Assembly (NCBI RefSeq): GCF_001542625.1
Contig: NZ_CP016279.1
Coordinates: 3,968,001 to 4,032,000 of the forward strand
Source of the DNA: Streptomyces griseochromogenes
GTDB lineage: Bacteria; Actinomycetota; Actinomycetes; Streptomycetales; Streptomycetaceae
Length of the DNA stretch: 64,000 nt
Reading direction: 5' to 3'
Below, in pieces: positions 54,984 through 63,110 of this stretch; positions within the stretch are counted from its first letter, which is position 1; every line of letters starts with the position of its first letter. Both the position numbers and the translations under genes were made by a program. The notes beneath the pieces were generated by a model, which saw only the letters and a program-made list of their open reading frames with translations, ran no database searches and was not told the DNA's origin.

Positions 54984-55039
54984 GACGGAGAGCGGGCGGC
55001 GTGAGTTGATGATACAGGGATGACCAGGAGGAGGCGAAC

Positions 55040-55741
55040 GTGCCGGACACAATTTCTCATTCTGTTGAGCCAACGTTGCCCGATGCCTTTTGGCGTCATT
55101 TCACCTCGACGCTGGCACCTGCCGTTGAGAAGGAATTCGGAGATCATCAGGTCACTCAAATTCAGATCACGCTCACGCTACCGGACGAGACCATTCCATA
55201 CGTCGGCCGTACGTTGTCAGACGTGGAGACTTGGTTTCGCTGGTGTATGCGGCTTGAAGAATTGCTGAGCGAGTATCCAAGTTCGCCCCCTCCTGTTCAT
55301 TTGACTTACCCGTCAAAGATGCAATTTGCTGTCGTCAGCGTTCGACGGGAAAGCCCCCTCAAAGTCACCCTGGAGGCCAATCCCAGAGACGTCCACTACA
55401 CGCTTAAGAGCGTGTGGGTGGCTTTGGAAATCATTCGCATGTTGGCAGGGGGAGCGGCTAGTGACCTCACGGTCCACGGACCAACTCATGCCGCGCACGG
55501 CGACGTCGTTAGGGCTAATCAGCTACCAGAGCCATCCCCGCAGGTAAAGAAGCAAGAGCTAGCTCTCGGAGGGGTCCGTGAAGGGGGCAGTGTCGGCCAG
55601 GGTGTGCAGGGTGAGCTCAAAGTGAAACTGTCGAATGGGGACGAAATCGACTGTAAGATCACGATGTTTGCGCGGGCTGTCGATAATGACACTGCTTTCA
55701 TCGCAGATATCGCTACAGCCTGCGTCCAGTTCCCGCAATAA
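55040..55741 (+). CDS. Hypothetical protein, AT-richer than surroundings
   Basis: A 233-residue protein starting at GTG 55040 with GGAGGAGG at 55026-55033. It has mixed alpha/beta composition (THQVTQIQITLTL-like strands, then DVETWFRWCMRLEELLSEYP) and a beta-rich C-terminus (GELKVKLSNGDEIDCKITMF). No signal, membrane helix or known motif. Base composition is lower in GC than its neighbours, as for the AAA+ gene, suggesting transfer. Its 3' end overlaps the decayed phage gene on the other strand. Confidence 0.6.
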   Translation: MPDTISHSVEPTLPDAFWRHFTSTLAPAVEKEFGDHQVTQIQITLTLPDETIPYVGRTLSDVETWFRWCMRLEELLSEYPSSPPPVHLTYPSKMQFAVVSVRRESPLKVTLEANPRDVHYTLKSVWVALEIIRMLAGGAASDLTVHGPTHAAHGDVVRANQLPEPSPQVKKQELALGGVREGGSVGQGVQGELKVKLSNGDEIDCKITMFARAVDNDTAFIADIATACVQFPQ

Positions 55742-56107
55742 GAAAACGAGGCTTCCAGCGCAAAGCACGCCGGATCTGCGCGGCGATGAGCGCCTGCACG
55801 TCGTCGGCGACTTCGGGCAGTCCCGATTCGAGGTACTTCGCGCTGCGGCCGGGCGAGTGCCGGGCGGCCATGTTCTCGTGGACGCGGACGGCGTAAATGG
55901 TGTCATAGGAGACAGCTGTCGTCAGGTTCTGCTCATCGACCGAGGTCGTGCCACTGCGTTCGAGGATGCCCTCGTTGATCGGCACCCGCTGTCGGCTGGC
56001 GCCGAGGAAGTGCTCGGCGCGAAGCAGTGCCCCGCGGGATGCTGCCTGGCGCCGGTCACTGCGGCGCCATTCCAGCGCAGGCGGGCGCGCTGGGGACTCA
56101 CTCGCAC
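55713..56107 (-). pseudogene. Remnant of a phage head-tail connector gene (HK97 gp10-like)
   Basis: GTG at 56107 follows a strong GGAGGTGA site and reads VRVSPQRARLRWNGAAVTGA. After a frameshift near 56050 it continues ASRGALLRAEHFLGASRQRV, PINEGILERSG, AVSYDTIYAVRVHENMAARH and AKYLESGLPEVADDVQALIA followed by AQIRRALR. The motifs VPI-x-EG-x-LERSG, YDT-x-YA-x-R-x-HE and AKYLE are those of actinophage minor capsid/connector proteins. It is the only capsid-type gene in the window, so it is a stray prophage piece. Confidence 0.65.
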
Positions 56108-56199
56108 ATCACCTCCGAGCAGGCAGGGACTGGAAGGCTTGGGGCGGAGTGGTGCGCGACCGAGATCACAGTGCGGGAGCGTTCTCCTTGAACTTGCGA

Positions 56200-56530
56200 T
56201 GTGGCGGTGTCACCACCCGTCCGCCGGTCCGCGCGCCCATGCCTGATAGCTGGCATCCGCAAGGATCTCCATGAACGGACCGTCGGCCAGGAGGTTGACC
56301 AGGTCGAGCGGTCGGGCCTGGGCGATGCCCGCGCAACTGCCCGGTCAGACGGGGCTGTAGTACAGCACGCGCCCGTCAGCGTCCGTGAGGACCATGGACG
56401 TCACGGCGTTCTGCTTGGCCTTGCCGGAGACGAACTTGTTCCGGCCTTTGCGACCTGCGGCCGGGCGTCGCACGCTGATCTCCGTGCCGTCGATGATCCC
56501 GGTCTGACCGCTGGCGCCCAGCCCGCGGTC
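56200..56530 (-). pseudogene. DDE transposase remnant (IS5-type)
   Basis: The minus frame IIDGTEISVRRPAAGRKGRN, KFVSGKAKQNAVTSMVLTDA, DGRVLYYSPV meets a TGA (56345-56347), then continues in frame PGSCAGIAQARPLDLVNLLA, DGPFMEILADASYQAWARG. It is the catalytic middle of a DDE_Tnp_4 transposase with one nonsense mutation (probably CGA to TGA). Both ends are missing. Confidence 0.7.
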
Positions 56531-56858
56531 CGGGCGGCGTTCATCCTCGGGCGTGTGCGGGCAGGTCTCGCGTTGCTGGTGGCTTCCCGGCACGCCTGTG
56601 CCTACAGCCCCCAGAAGGCCCGGGAGTCCTGGAAGTGGCCACTCAGGGTGTGTCAGGGGCACCGCCACGGCCGCGGCCGGCGGGCCGGTTAGAGGACCCG
56701 CCCGTCGTGCTGTTCGTGTCCTGTTGCCCGGCTGCCGTGGCGCCCGCCCGCCCAAGTTGACGGTGCATGGCGCAGGGGATTCCCCCGGACGGCGGAGCGG
56801 GCAGGCTGAGGCGGCCATGACATACCCATACGGTGCTGACCCGAAGGGGGACCGTCTC

Positions 56859-57521
56859 GTGCTCCGTAAGCCAAGCGCCCTGCTCGCCGCCTCCGCCCTG
56901 CTCCTCCTCGGCACCGCGACGCAGGCCGCGGCCGACACCCCGCCCCCTGCCGCGCCGTCGGCCGCCTGCACCTACACGCCGGCCGTTCCCGCAGACAACT
57001 TCAAGGGGATACCGGTCTTCGACCCGGTGAAGGCCGCCAAGCCGTACAGCGCGACGCTGCGCACCGGCCAGGGCGCGATCACCTTCCGGGCACTGACCGA
57101 CAACGCTCCCTGCACCACGTACTCCTTCAAGTTCCTCGCCCAGCGCGACTACTTCGACCGCTCGCACTGCCACCGGCTCACCACCGCGCACATCTACGTG
57201 CTCCAGTGCGGCGACCCGACCGGCACCGGGAGCGGCGGACCCGGCTACGCCTTCCCCGACGAGAACTTGACCGGGGCGACCTATCCCGCCGGGACGGCGG
57301 CGATGGCCAACGCTGGGCCCAATACCAACGGAAGCCAGTTCTTCTTCGTCTGGAAGGACACCAAACTCTCGCCCGCCTACACGCCATTCGGCAAAGTCAC
57401 CGCGGGCCTCGACGTGCTCCAGAGGATCGCGGTGGGCGGCGAGGACGACCAGAACGGGCCGGGAGACGGCTTTCCGATGCTGCCGGTGAACATCAAGCGC
57501 GTACAAATCAAGAGCAGGTAG
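56859..57521 (+). CDS. Secreted cyclophilin-type peptidyl-prolyl isomerase
   Basis: A 220-residue protein. GTG at 56859 is chosen (GGGGGA at 56844-56849, and the signal peptide starts at once); ATG 56817 is in frame but would bury the signal. A Sec signal (SALLAASALLLLGTATQAAA) precedes a cyclophilin domain: TGQGAITFRALTDNAPCTTY, active-site FDRSHCHRLTTAHIYVLQCG, then NTNGSQFFFVWKDTKL and YTPFGKVTAGLDVL. The catalytic Arg lies in HCHRL; the usual aromatic is present in FFFVWKD. It would speed folding of exported proteins. It shares no operon with its neighbours. Confidence 0.9.
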   Translation: MLRKPSALLAASALLLLGTATQAAADTPPPAAPSAACTYTPAVPADNFKGIPVFDPVKAAKPYSATLRTGQGAITFRALTDNAPCTTYSFKFLAQRDYFDRSHCHRLTTAHIYVLQCGDPTGTGSGGPGYAFPDENLTGATYPAGTAAMANAGPNTNGSQFFFVWKDTKLSPAYTPFGKVTAGLDVLQRIAVGGEDDQNGPGDGFPMLPVNIKRVQIKSR

Positions 57522-57870
57522 TACGGTCCGGCGCCGGCCCGGTCCTTGCCGGAGGCTTCGTCCGTCCCGGTCATGGTCGGCGTCGTACGAGTTGGCCGAC
57601 GAGACCGTCCAGCGGGGAAGAAATTCCATGGGGACGCGGCCCACTTGGAGAAAGGTGACCTTGTCGCCGTGGTCGGCGACATGATGGCTTGTAAGCAGAG
57701 TGATCTTGCTGATCGGGTGGGCGAACGACAACAGCTGTAGACCGCCGGCCCGGTCGCGCGCTGCGCGCCCTCACGAGCTATGTGGGGCAGCAGTGCATCG
57801 CAGTGCCTCGGCGCCTCGCTGTCCTGGTGCAGACGGTGTAGTCGACGGCGAAGGCGTATCACCGGCGGAA

Positions 57871-58044
57871 CTCGTCGTAGATCCCGACCGACACGTGCTG
57901 AGGTGCATCCGGTTTGACGATGTCCAGACCGAAGACTCCGGACACGCCGGCTTCTGGGCCAATGCCGATGAGAAGCTCACGGGCCGAGACGTCGACGCCG
58001 GGGCCGTCGAGGCCCGGCGGTCGGACGAGCACCCGGACGTCGGG
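57871..58044 (-). pseudogene. Duplicate fragment of giant-operon gene 1
   Basis: These 174 bases match 52325-52498 with about six differences (roughly 97 % identity). In the minus frame both encode VRPPGLDG-type sequence through SARELLIGIGPE and DIVKPDAPQHVSVGIYDEF. Similarity stops abruptly at both ends. The rest of 57522-58194 shows nothing I recognise. Confidence 0.85.
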
Positions 58045-58194
58045 ATGGGGATGAGGCGCTGGCGGCCACTGCCTGATTCCGGTGCAACAGGCTGGGGCTG
58101 GTGCCAGTCAAGCGAGACGTCGGTCGATGGCTGCCGGTTGGGGTCCTCGGCACGAGGCGGTATGGCGGAGTCGATATCGGGCGCCGCTGCTTCC

Positions 58195-59991
58195 TCAGGC
58201 GTCCTGCGACAGGGTGACGGCGCTGTAGGGGCCGACGCCGATTGCGCCCGACCATGGCTGCCCGTCCTGCGCGATTCCCTCTGCACGGGTGTCGAGGCTG
58301 GGTGAGTTGTCGAACTCTGGGTCGTAGCCTGCCCAATCGCTGTTGAACCGGACGTACCAGTCTCCTGCACGTGGTAGCCCGACGCGATAGCCGTTATAGC
58401 GACGATTGCCGAAGTTGAGGACGACGATGGTGCTGTCGCGTGGGCCGCCCCGCGCGTATCGGTGAAAGGCGATGACCTTGTCGGCGTCGTTGCAGTGGTA
58501 CACGTCGACTTGGTTGCCTCGCAGGCCGGCGGTGGTGTGGTCGCGGTTGCGCCGGAGTGCGATGAGGTCCGTGTAGAGCTGGACGATGCCGCGGTGGCGC
58601 CCGCGCTTGTCCCAGTCGAGCGGGGTGCGGTCGTCGAATGTCCGGTCTTCCAGGAACTCCTGTCCTTGGAAGAGCATCGGTATCCCGGGTGCAGTCAGCA
58701 ATGTCGCGGCGCCGAGTGTGGTGCGCTTCTTGGCGTACCAACTCTGGGCGTTTCCCGGCCAGATCGCCTCGGGCAGGCGTCCATGAGCCTCGGCCGCGGT
58801 GTCGTGGGACTCGGTGTAGATGACCCGAGCCAGCGCGTTGCCGCCGAGCCGGTGCTCGATCGCGGTGCGCACTTGGGCCATGCTGCGTTCGCCGTCCTGC
58901 GCGGCGGTGAGTGCCAGGCGGAGCACGTGGGCGAACCCGGCGTCCCACTGGGAGTCGAAGCCGGCACCCGTTGGGGTGGCGGTAGTGATGGCGGGATCGT
59001 CCTGGAGGTCCTCCGCGATGCTGATCTTCCATGGCTGGCGGGCGTCGATCTCGTCGTTGACCCACCGCATCAGAGTCCACCCGTCGGGAATCTCGGCGGG
59101 GTCGTCGTCGTCGACGTTTCGGATGCGCGAGGTGGCGTCCCAGCGCAGGCCATCCATGCGGTACTCCTCTAGCCAGAACAGCGCGCTTTCGCACAGATAC
59201 CGGCGGACTTCGACTCGGCCGTAGTCGGGGCGCGGACCCCAGCCTGACTCGCGGCGCAGGTCGTTGTAGAAGTAGATGCCGTCGCCGTCGTTCTCGTACC
59301 AGCCGTCGAAGCGACGCAGCCCGTCGTCGAGGTCGTCCGGTCCGAGGTGGTTGTAGACGACATCGACCAGCACGGCCAGGCCGTGCGCGTGGGCCGCCCT
59401 GACCAGGGCCTTCAGCTCACTTGGGGAGCCGTAGTCGGCTGATACCGCAAATGTAGACACCGGGTTGTAGCCCCAGGAGGACTCGCCGGCATACTCGGTG
59501 ACCGGCATGAGTTCGATTGCTGTCACCCCGAGTTCTGCCAACTCGTCCAGTCGCTCGACCACGTTGCACAGCCGCCCGGGCGCGCGTCCGGAGCCGCGGC
59601 TGAAGGTGCCGACGTGTAGTTCGTAGATGACGAGCTCGTCCCAGCCCGGGCAGTGCCAGGGGTCTGCGCTCCAGTCGAAGTGCGAGAACTCCGTGGTATC
59701 GATCACGGCGTTGCCGGCTGAGCTGGTTAGCCTGCGCGCGTACGGGTCGATCTTCCACTTCGCGGCGCCTTGGGCGGGGGTGACGAGGTACTTGTACTCG
59801 TCGCCCGGCCGAGCTACCGCCAGCTGTATGGACCAGTAGCCGCCGTTCTCGGCGGTCATCGGATGCACCACGGCCCAGCCGTCGAACGATCCGGCGATGC
59901 CCACAGCCTCGGCGTTCGGAGCCCAAACCCGGAATGCGGTGCCGTGCGAGAGGGCGGTGGCACCCATGGTGGGGAGTGGGTCGGCACTCAT
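58195..59991 (-). CDS. GH13-family alpha-glucan enzyme (branching enzyme / maltooligosyltrehalose hydrolase type)
   Basis: A 598-residue protein. An N-terminal CBM48-like domain (FRVWAPNAEAVGIAGSFDGW, about 20-40) precedes a GH13 TIM barrel. Conserved regions: VLVDVVYNHLG (region I), nucleophile Asp285 in MDGLRWDATSRI (II), acid/base Glu327 in ISIAEDL (III), Asp397 in YTESHDTA (IV). A C-terminal beta domain ends the protein. The family pattern is that of GlgB/TreZ relatives, and the exact reaction (branching or trehalose release) cannot be fixed here. Its ATG overlaps the stop of a membrane/coiled-coil gene (ATGA), an odd partner for a glycogen enzyme, and no other glycogen or trehalose gene is near. 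No signal peptide; cytoplasmic. Confidence 0.85.
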   Translation of the reverse strand: MSADPLPTMGATALSHGTAFRVWAPNAEAVGIAGSFDGWAVVHPMTAENGGYWSIQLAVARPGDEYKYLVTPAQGAAKWKIDPYARRLTSSAGNAVIDTTEFSHFDWSADPWHCPGWDELVIYELHVGTFSRGSGRAPGRLCNVVERLDELAELGVTAIELMPVTEYAGESSWGYNPVSTFAVSADYGSPSELKALVRAAHAHGLAVLVDVVYNHLGPDDLDDGLRRFDGWYENDGDGIYFYNDLRRESGWGPRPDYGRVEVRRYLCESALFWLEEYRMDGLRWDATSRIRNVDDDDPAEIPDGWTLMRWVNDEIDARQPWKISIAEDLQDDPAITTATPTGAGFDSQWDAGFAHVLRLALTAAQDGERSMAQVRTAIEHRLGGNALARVIYTESHDTAAEAHGRLPEAIWPGNAQSWYAKKRTTLGAATLLTAPGIPMLFQGQEFLEDRTFDDRTPLDWDKRGRHRGIVQLYTDLIALRRNRDHTTAGLRGNQVDVYHCNDADKVIAFHRYARGGPRDSTIVVLNFGNRRYNGYRVGLPRAGDWYVRFNSDWAGYDPEFDNSPSLDTRAEGIAQDGQPWSGAIGVGPYSAVTLSQDA

Positions 59992-60863
59992 TGGGAGGCA
60001 CTCAGCTGCTCAGGGGGCTTCAAGCGCTCCGGGGGTCTGCCTTGCAGATCCTCCCAGGACGGCTCGCTCATCAAGCCGGCCTGGGCAGCGAAGTCCACGA
60101 TCTCCGGCCAGTCCCTAGCCGGCCCGTAGCGCTTCCCGCCGATCCTCACCTCGCCTGCGGAAGTGACATATATTTTCGGAGCCCAGCTTGCGTAAAGTTC
60201 CAGGTATTTCCGGCCCAAGGCTGTAATTTGCACGTACTTTTTAAGGTGGAGCCACTCACTCTCACGGTGTTCGAACTCGTTCTTCATATCTATTAGTCCC
60301 TGCGAACCCTCGTGCGATTTCAAATATCCAAGTGCTCGAAGGTGGTCCAGTTCCCGGTACATCGAATCTCGGTACTGCACGTCATCGCCCCTTTCGTCCC
60401 CGGCCAGTTTCTCCAGATGACTCCGCTCATGGCATGTGAGCAAGCTGAGGACGGCCAACTGGAGTGACTCAACTCTGGTTTCGAGCTCCTTGATCCGCCA
60501 TTTTGCCTTGAATGGGCCAAATGAGAGTTCCTCCAGTGCGCCTGGACTCGCCAATGCAAGGAATGCCAGAGCCAGGGTGCCGAAAACCGCGATGACCGAA
60601 GCGACCAGGTTCTGAGTGTGTTCTATCGCGCTGGTGTAGAAGGTATCCGCGAGCATTGCAAATAGCAGGACCGCGAACACAATCGTCAAGCCGCGAAGCA
60701 CCCTTACGGGGGTAAACGTGCGACCCAGAGCTTTTCTTGCGAGAAGCAGATCTTCTCTCGTGATGCAGATGCGTTTCCCCAGCTTGCTCTGCGGCTTGGG
60801 TATGCTATCGGTGATTCGGTCGGTTCTCTCGACGAAAAATTGCGCGCGACACATCGTCGACAT
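59988..60863 (-). CDS. Hypothetical membrane protein with coiled coil, coupled to the GH13 gene
   Basis: A 291-residue protein with GGAAGG upstream of ATG 60863. Two membrane helices (VLRGLTIVFAVLLFAMLADT, then VASVIAVFGTLALAFLALAS) are followed by a coiled-coil segment (IKELETRVESLQLAVLSLL) and a cytoplasmic alpha/beta part with winged-helix-like features (LDHLRALGYLKSHEGSQGLI). Codon use is AT-richer than nearby genes. I do not recognise the family. It overlaps the GH13 gene by 4 bases, so the two are co-translated. Confidence 0.65.
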   Translation of the reverse strand: MSTMCRAQFFVERTDRITDSIPKPQSKLGKRICITREDLLLARKALGRTFTPVRVLRGLTIVFAVLLFAMLADTFYTSAIEHTQNLVASVIAVFGTLALAFLALASPGALEELSFGPFKAKWRIKELETRVESLQLAVLSLLTCHERSHLEKLAGDERGDDVQYRDSMYRELDHLRALGYLKSHEGSQGLIDMKNEFEHRESEWLHLKKYVQITALGRKYLELYASWAPKIYVTSAGEVRIGGKRYGPARDWPEIVDFAAQAGLMSEPSWEDLQGRPPERLKPPEQLSASQ

Positions 60864-61057
60864 CGCCTTCCCCTCGCTGCCGGGTCAGCGAATCATCAAG
60901 GCCAGCAGAAGGATCTTCCAAGATCCAGTATCCCACCTCGGGCCTCCAACGACTACAGACACAGAAGAGCCATAGGGCGTCCGGCTTGCCTCGCCTGGTG
61001 GACCAGCACCATGGGCGAGTGTGGGCACGCCGAGAAGTGCACCCCTGCTCGCCGAGC

Positions 61058-61195
61058 GTGGTCACCTTGCCGTCGGACTGCCTGGAGCTGCTGCTGCCGC
61101 AGCTTGGGCGACGCTTCCGCTACCCGGGTCGAAAGCCGCTGCCGGATCGGGATGTGCTGTGCCGGATCCTCCACGTCTTGACATCGGGATCCACC
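61058..61195 (+). pseudogene. N-terminal scrap of an IS5-type transposase
   Basis: The plus frame LPSDCLELLLPQLGRRFRYP, GRKPLPDRDVLCRILHVLTS corresponds to the DNA-binding N-terminus of IS5 transposases (pattern P-x-R-x-x-L-x-x-I-L-x-V-L-x-x-G). It is broken off after that. No other gene is visible in 60864-61546. Confidence 0.45.
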
Positions 61196-61546
61196 GACAG
61201 CACCGTGACGATAGTTTCGTCGCCGGCCGGTCGATCTCGGTTCTCCTTCAGTCACCGAGCAGCAACATAGCGCCGCCTCTCAGGGAATCGGCGCCCGTGG
61301 TCGTTGCCTAGCCGGTCCGCCGGCAGAAATCACCAGTTGAACCCGTTCGTTCTTCGGTACTGCGCGGCAGAGCGCGCTACTGTGAGTGACCATCCTTCGT
61401 TTCTGTCGTCGGGGTCGCGGGCGGTCAGCGCGGGCGTATCCCCGCCTCGCCCTACCCAGCACGAGATTTTCCGCTGCTGGTTTGGTGCTGACTTCGGAGG
61501 GTCAATGGTGGAAAAACTGCAGGTTGTCGCTCTGATCGAATGAGTT

Positions 61547-62317
61547 GTCGTACCACTCGATGGTGGTGCCGATGAGGCTGGCGGCGACGATGCGGGGGAG
61601 GCTGGACGGGGCTGGTGGAGCGCTCGCGGGCGACGGCATCGGCACCACTTCCTGGCGTTCGAGGACGACCGCAGCCAGGGGGGAACGCAGCCGCTCGGTC
61701 CGCTGGCCGTGACGGCGGGTCAGGCCCGGTGTCTGCTTGACGAAGGTCCGTCGCCCACACAAGACGTTCTTGCAGGTGAACCGGCGCACCCTCAGGCGGA
61801 GGACAACGCTTCGTCCAGCGTTGGGCGCGGCGGCTGGAAACCGCAGGTAGGAACCGTGAGCCCGGGTGGACCACCTTCCGCAGTCCGGGCACGAGGTGCC
61901 CGTCGCGGTGCACTGCGCGTCAACGTGCACTATCCACACCCGGCTGTTCCACCCTCCGGACCGCGCGCATGAGAGGCGTTCAGACATGGAGTAGACGCAG
62001 ACGCACACGGGCCCGAAGTGGTCCGCGTCGGCGAGGGCGAATCGCACGGCCTGCCCATCCTGCCTATCGCGTACGCCGTCCTCGAGCGACGACGACCGGG
62101 CAGACGGGTGGGCGGCATCCTTCAGGCTCACCGACCCCAGCGGCAGCCCGGCGTGGCCGCCCCGCTCCCGCGTGCCGACGACCAACCTGTCGGCGTCCGC
62201 AGCTGCGGCCAGGAGGGCGTCGACTGGATGATCCCGGACACGGACGGTCTCAACGCGCAGACTCGGATGTGCGGTGGCGAGCCGGGGCCGGGTGCCGTCC
62301 AGTACATCGGCGGCCAC
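61547..62317 (-). pseudogene. In-frame chimera of three gene pieces: universal stress protein, ISL3 transposase, MHS-type transporter
   Basis: One open minus frame (61502-62317) joins three unrelated parts. Residues 1-64 are the C-terminal half of a UspA domain (ADADRLVVGTRERGGHAGLP, LGSVS). Residues about 128-220 are the zinc-finger N-terminus of an ISL3 transposase (CPDCGRWSTRAHGSYLRFPA, VVLRLRVRRFTCKNVLCGRR, TFVKQTPGLTRRHGQRTERL). Residues 227-257 start a metabolite/H+ symporter (SLPRIVAASLIGTTIEWYD). Each part is cut off before its essential remainder: no DDE core and no transporter helices follow. It is most likely decayed DNA that happens to stay open. Confidence 0.7.
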
Positions 62318-62850
62318 GTCCAGGGGAAACTTGGCTCCGTTGATGCCGCGGACGGCATTCCCGACCCGCCCGGGGCATGCCGCCGGGCCGTTCGCGCAGG
62401 GCTTCCAGCACGTTGTCCGATCGTGTCAGGGGTGGGTCTCCCGGGCGGGGGTGCCTCCAGTCTCGATGTTCTTTCGTTCGGCGCGCCCGAACCTGTGAGG
62501 TTCCGACAATCACACATGGGCTGGTCCGTGCGGGCGGGAGTCTCGCGAAGTCGGTCGGTTCCAAGAGCAGCTTCAATAGACGACCCCGTCTGCTAGCCGT
62601 GTCCCCTGCCGACCTCACGGGAGAGAAGGCGCTGGCTCACTCTGCTGACGGCCCGTCAGAAAAGTCAGCATTGAGTCAGCATTCGTCCGACCAAACTTGC
62701 CCGCAGATGGTCACACGTTGGGATCAGGGACAGCTATGGAGGCGTCTGCCGCGGCGACCTCCGCAGCTCCCGGCGTACCGAGGGGTCGCCGCAAGGTGAG
62801 CACGCAGGTAGCTCCCGGCGTGCCCGTAGTGAAAACGGTGTTTTCCCAGG
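62318..62850. other. About 530 bases left of the second attachment region
   Basis: The part next to 62317 should be the missing start of the UspA gene, but no clear frame continues it. GTCAGCATT occurs twice at about 62657-62678; similar GTCAGC motifs recur in both recombinase leaders. Confidence 0.4.
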
Positions 62851-63015
62851 TCAGCGCACCCGTCCGCGAGGTTTCAGTGGTACCGTCGGCAGTTCCGGTG
62901 CTGGCAGCGGGAGCCCGTCGTAGCTCTGCACCTCACCGAAACGGGCCCCCTTCATCCAGTCCTCTCGAGCCTGTACGATCTCTTCTTGAGACCGGCAGAT
63001 GAAGTTCCACCACAT
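62851..63015 (-). pseudogene. 3' fragment of a pirin-family gene (right copy)
   Basis: The minus strand from 63015 reads MWWNFICRSQEEIVQAREDW, MKGARFGEVQSYDGLPLPAP, ELPTVPLKPRGRVR and a TGA. It has the same 54-residue length as the left copy and the same truncation point. It is followed by the second recombinase gene. It should be the 3' end displaced when the next element inserted, or the end brought by the element to its left. Confidence 0.8.
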
Positions 63016-63018
63016 ATC
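63001..63018. other. Putative attachment-site core, right copy
   Basis: Identical over 18 bases to 29322-29339. The distance between the two copies, 33.7 kb, would be the size of the integrated element. Confidence 0.5.
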
Positions 63019-63110
63019 ACGTGATCAGCGGTTCTTCCCAGGTCAGGGGTATCGCACACCCTCGGGCGTCAGTAAAAGGTCAGCATCGGACGCCGAGGAG
63101 TCAGCACCAC

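Noticed and set aside
56643..57731. Minus-strand frame of 362 codons whose first 50 residues look protein-like
   Set aside because: Most of it is antisense to the cyclophilin gene. The leading part (57540-57731) has no recognisable family.
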